6,149 bases of DNA from an uncultured Streptococcus sp. (GTDB lineage Bacteria; Bacillota; Bacilli; Lactobacillales; Streptococcaceae). Under the pieces are notes generated by a model, which was not told the origin of the DNA, made no database searches, and was given only the letters and a program-made list of their open reading frames with translations. Positions 4,967 through 6,149 of the stretch are shown here, piece by piece. Position numbers and translations under genes: made by a program. Numbering within the stretch: position 1 is the first letter of the stretch; each line of letters begins with the position of its first letter. The DNA lies in assembly GCA_905373305.1 (NCBI GenBank), contig CAJPSM010000076.1, positions 1 through 6,149 of the forward strand. The letters run 5' to 3'.

Positions 4967-6149
4967 ATGTTAACATACGATTTAATTGTCATTGGATTTG
5001 GTAAAGCCGGTAAGACTTTGGCTGCTAAGATGAATGCGGCTGGAAAAAAAGTTGCTGTCATCGAGCGCAGTAAAGCGATGTATGGTGGTACTTGCATTAA
5101 TATTGCTTGTATCCCAACCAAGACTATGATTGTAGCGGCTGAAAAGGGCTGGTCATTTGACGATACCATGAAAGAGCGTGGTGCGGTGACTGGTCGTCTT
5201 AACGCTAAAAATTATAAAATGTTGGCCGATAATGGCGTTGATGTCATTGATGCAGAGGCACATTTCGTGTCAAATAAGGTGATCGAGATCCAGGCTGGTG
5301 ACGAAAAACAAGAAATGACTGCTGAAACAATCGTCATCAACACTGGCGCTGTTTCAAACGTCTTGCCAATTCCTGGACTTGCTACAAGTAAAAATGTCTT
5401 TGACTCAACAGGTATCCAAAACTTGGACAAATTGCCTGAAAAACTTGGTGTCCTTGGTGGCGGAAATATCGGTCTTGAATTTGCAGGCCTATACAACAAA
5501 CTCGGCAGCAAAGTCACCGTCCTAGATGCCTTGGATACTTTCCTTCCTCGTGCAGAACCATCCATCGCAGCTCTTGCTAAACAATACATGGAAGAAGACG
5601 GCATTGAATTGCTTCAAAATATCCGTACTACTGAAATCAAAAACGACGGTGACCAAGTCCTTGTCATAACTGAAAACGAAACCTACCGTTTCGACGCCCT
5701 TCTCTACGCAACTGGACGTAAGCCAAACGTAGAAGAACTTCAACTTGAGAACACTGATATTGAACTAACAGAGCGTGGTGCTATCAAGGTCGACAAACAT
5801 TGTCAGACAAACGTTCCTGGTGTCTTTGCAGTTGGAGACGTCAATGGTGGACCTCAATTTACCTACATTTCACTTGATGACTTCCGTGTTGTCTACAGCT
5901 ATCTTGCTGGAGATGGCGGCTACACTCTTGAAGACCGTCTCAATGTACCAAACACCATGTTCATCACACCTGCACTTTCACAAGTTGGTTTGACTGAAAG
6001 CCAAGCAGCTGAATTAAAACTTCCATACGCTGTCAAGGAAATCCCTGTTGCAGCCATGCCTCGTGGTCATGTAAATGGCGACCTTCGCGGAGCTTTCAAA
6101 GCTGTTGTCAATACTGAAACAAAAGAAATTCTCGGTGCAAGCATCTTCT
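4967..6149 (+). CDS. har: Flavoprotein disulfide reductase, probably hypothiocyanous acid reductase Har (3' end outside window)
   Basis: 394 complete codons, open to the right edge; about 40-45 C-terminal residues are missing if it has the usual ~438. It is a class I pyridine-nucleotide disulfide oxidoreductase. Visible parts: FAD Rossmann motif GFGKAG (10-15) ending in E33, redox pair C43-INIA-C48 in GGTCINIACIPTKT, NAD(P)H motif GGGNIG (164-169) with acidic D187 at the strand end (favouring NADH), ATGRKPN (248-254), and the FAD-binding GD at 290-291 (VFAVGD). The active-site wording GTCINIAC resembles the RclA/Har group rather than true lipoamide dehydrogenases, and no pyruvate dehydrogenase genes adjoin. 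The pneumococcal homologue, as I recall, reduces hypothiocyanous acid made by host peroxidases, protecting against airway oxidants. It is commonly mislabelled as dihydrolipoamide dehydrogenase or mercuric reductase. The class is certain; the substrate rests on remembered similarity. Confidence 0.85.
   Translation, partial: MLTYDLIVIGFGKAGKTLAAKMNAAGKKVAVIERSKAMYGGTCINIACIPTKTMIVAAEKGWSFDDTMKERGAVTGRLNAKNYKMLADNGVDVIDAEAHFVSNKVIEIQAGDEKQEMTAETIVINTGAVSNVLPIPGLATSKNVFDSTGIQNLDKLPEKLGVLGGGNIGLEFAGLYNKLGSKVTVLDALDTFLPRAEPSIAALAKQYMEEDGIELLQNIRTTEIKNDGDQVLVITENETYRFDALLYATGRKPNVEELQLENTDIELTERGAIKVDKHCQTNVPGVFAVGDVNGGPQFTYISLDDFRVVYSYLAGDGGYTLEDRLNVPNTMFITPALSQVGLTESQAAELKLPYAVKEIPVAAMPRGHVNGDLRGAFKAVVNTETKEILGASIF

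Noticed and set aside
5212..5743. Minus-strand ORFs opposite the reductase gene
   Set aside because: Shadows of a well-conserved flavoprotein frame; no ribosome sites or family features.
1..6149. CRISPR arrays, IS ends, BOX/RUP repeats, toxin-antitoxin or phage genes
   Set aside because: Scanned by eye on both strands; no regularly spaced repeats, transposase-like frames or such gene pairs were found.

Overview
The window looks like chromosomal DNA of a streptococcus of the mitis/pneumoniae group. It is low in G+C, has strong AGGAGG-type ribosome sites and sigma-70 promoters (often with a TG-extended -10), and its proteins resemble pneumococcal Vex1, PncA, CodY, CshA and the flavoprotein Har. 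I recognised these from memory of the families; no database was searched.

Left part, all on the minus strand. The first gene of a vex-type ABC exporter (vex1) runs off the left edge. Upstream of it are two closely similar intrinsic-terminator hairpins about 115 bp apart, with a dubious 34-codon ORF between them. Next come a tRNA-Leu gene (anticodon AAG) with its own consensus promoter, then pncA (nicotinamidase) and codY (global nutritional repressor). The codY stop and pncA start share one base (TAATG), so the two form a coupled unit. The codY promoter carries a near-perfect CodY box (14 of 15 positions), which points to autorepression. No convincing terminator separates pncA from the tRNA.

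Middle. Between codY and the DEAD-box RNA helicase gene cshA lies a 282-bp AT-rich spacer. Besides the codY control region it has a divergent plus-strand promoter and a CU-rich stretch with no ORF. The stretch ends in a strong bidirectional terminator that also closes cshA. This looks like a small regulatory RNA of about 115 nt with a 5' stem, an open region resembling the 16S anti-Shine-Dalgarno sequence, and a terminator hairpin. It is the best candidate here for something little described.

Right part. cshA (minus, GTG start) has a leader of about 140 nt with an 11-bp long-range inverted repeat and a hairpin just before the ribosome site. Divergent from it is a class I flavoprotein disulfide reductase (probably har, hypothiocyanous acid reductase), cut by the right edge. 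The cshA-har spacer holds a palindrome, a terminator-like hairpin and a weak cre-like site.

Functionally the segment is mostly core metabolism and regulation: nutrient sensing (CodY), NAD salvage (PncA), RNA remodelling (CshA) and NAD(P)H-dependent oxidant defence (Har-like). No phage, IS, CRISPR or toxin-antitoxin genes were seen.
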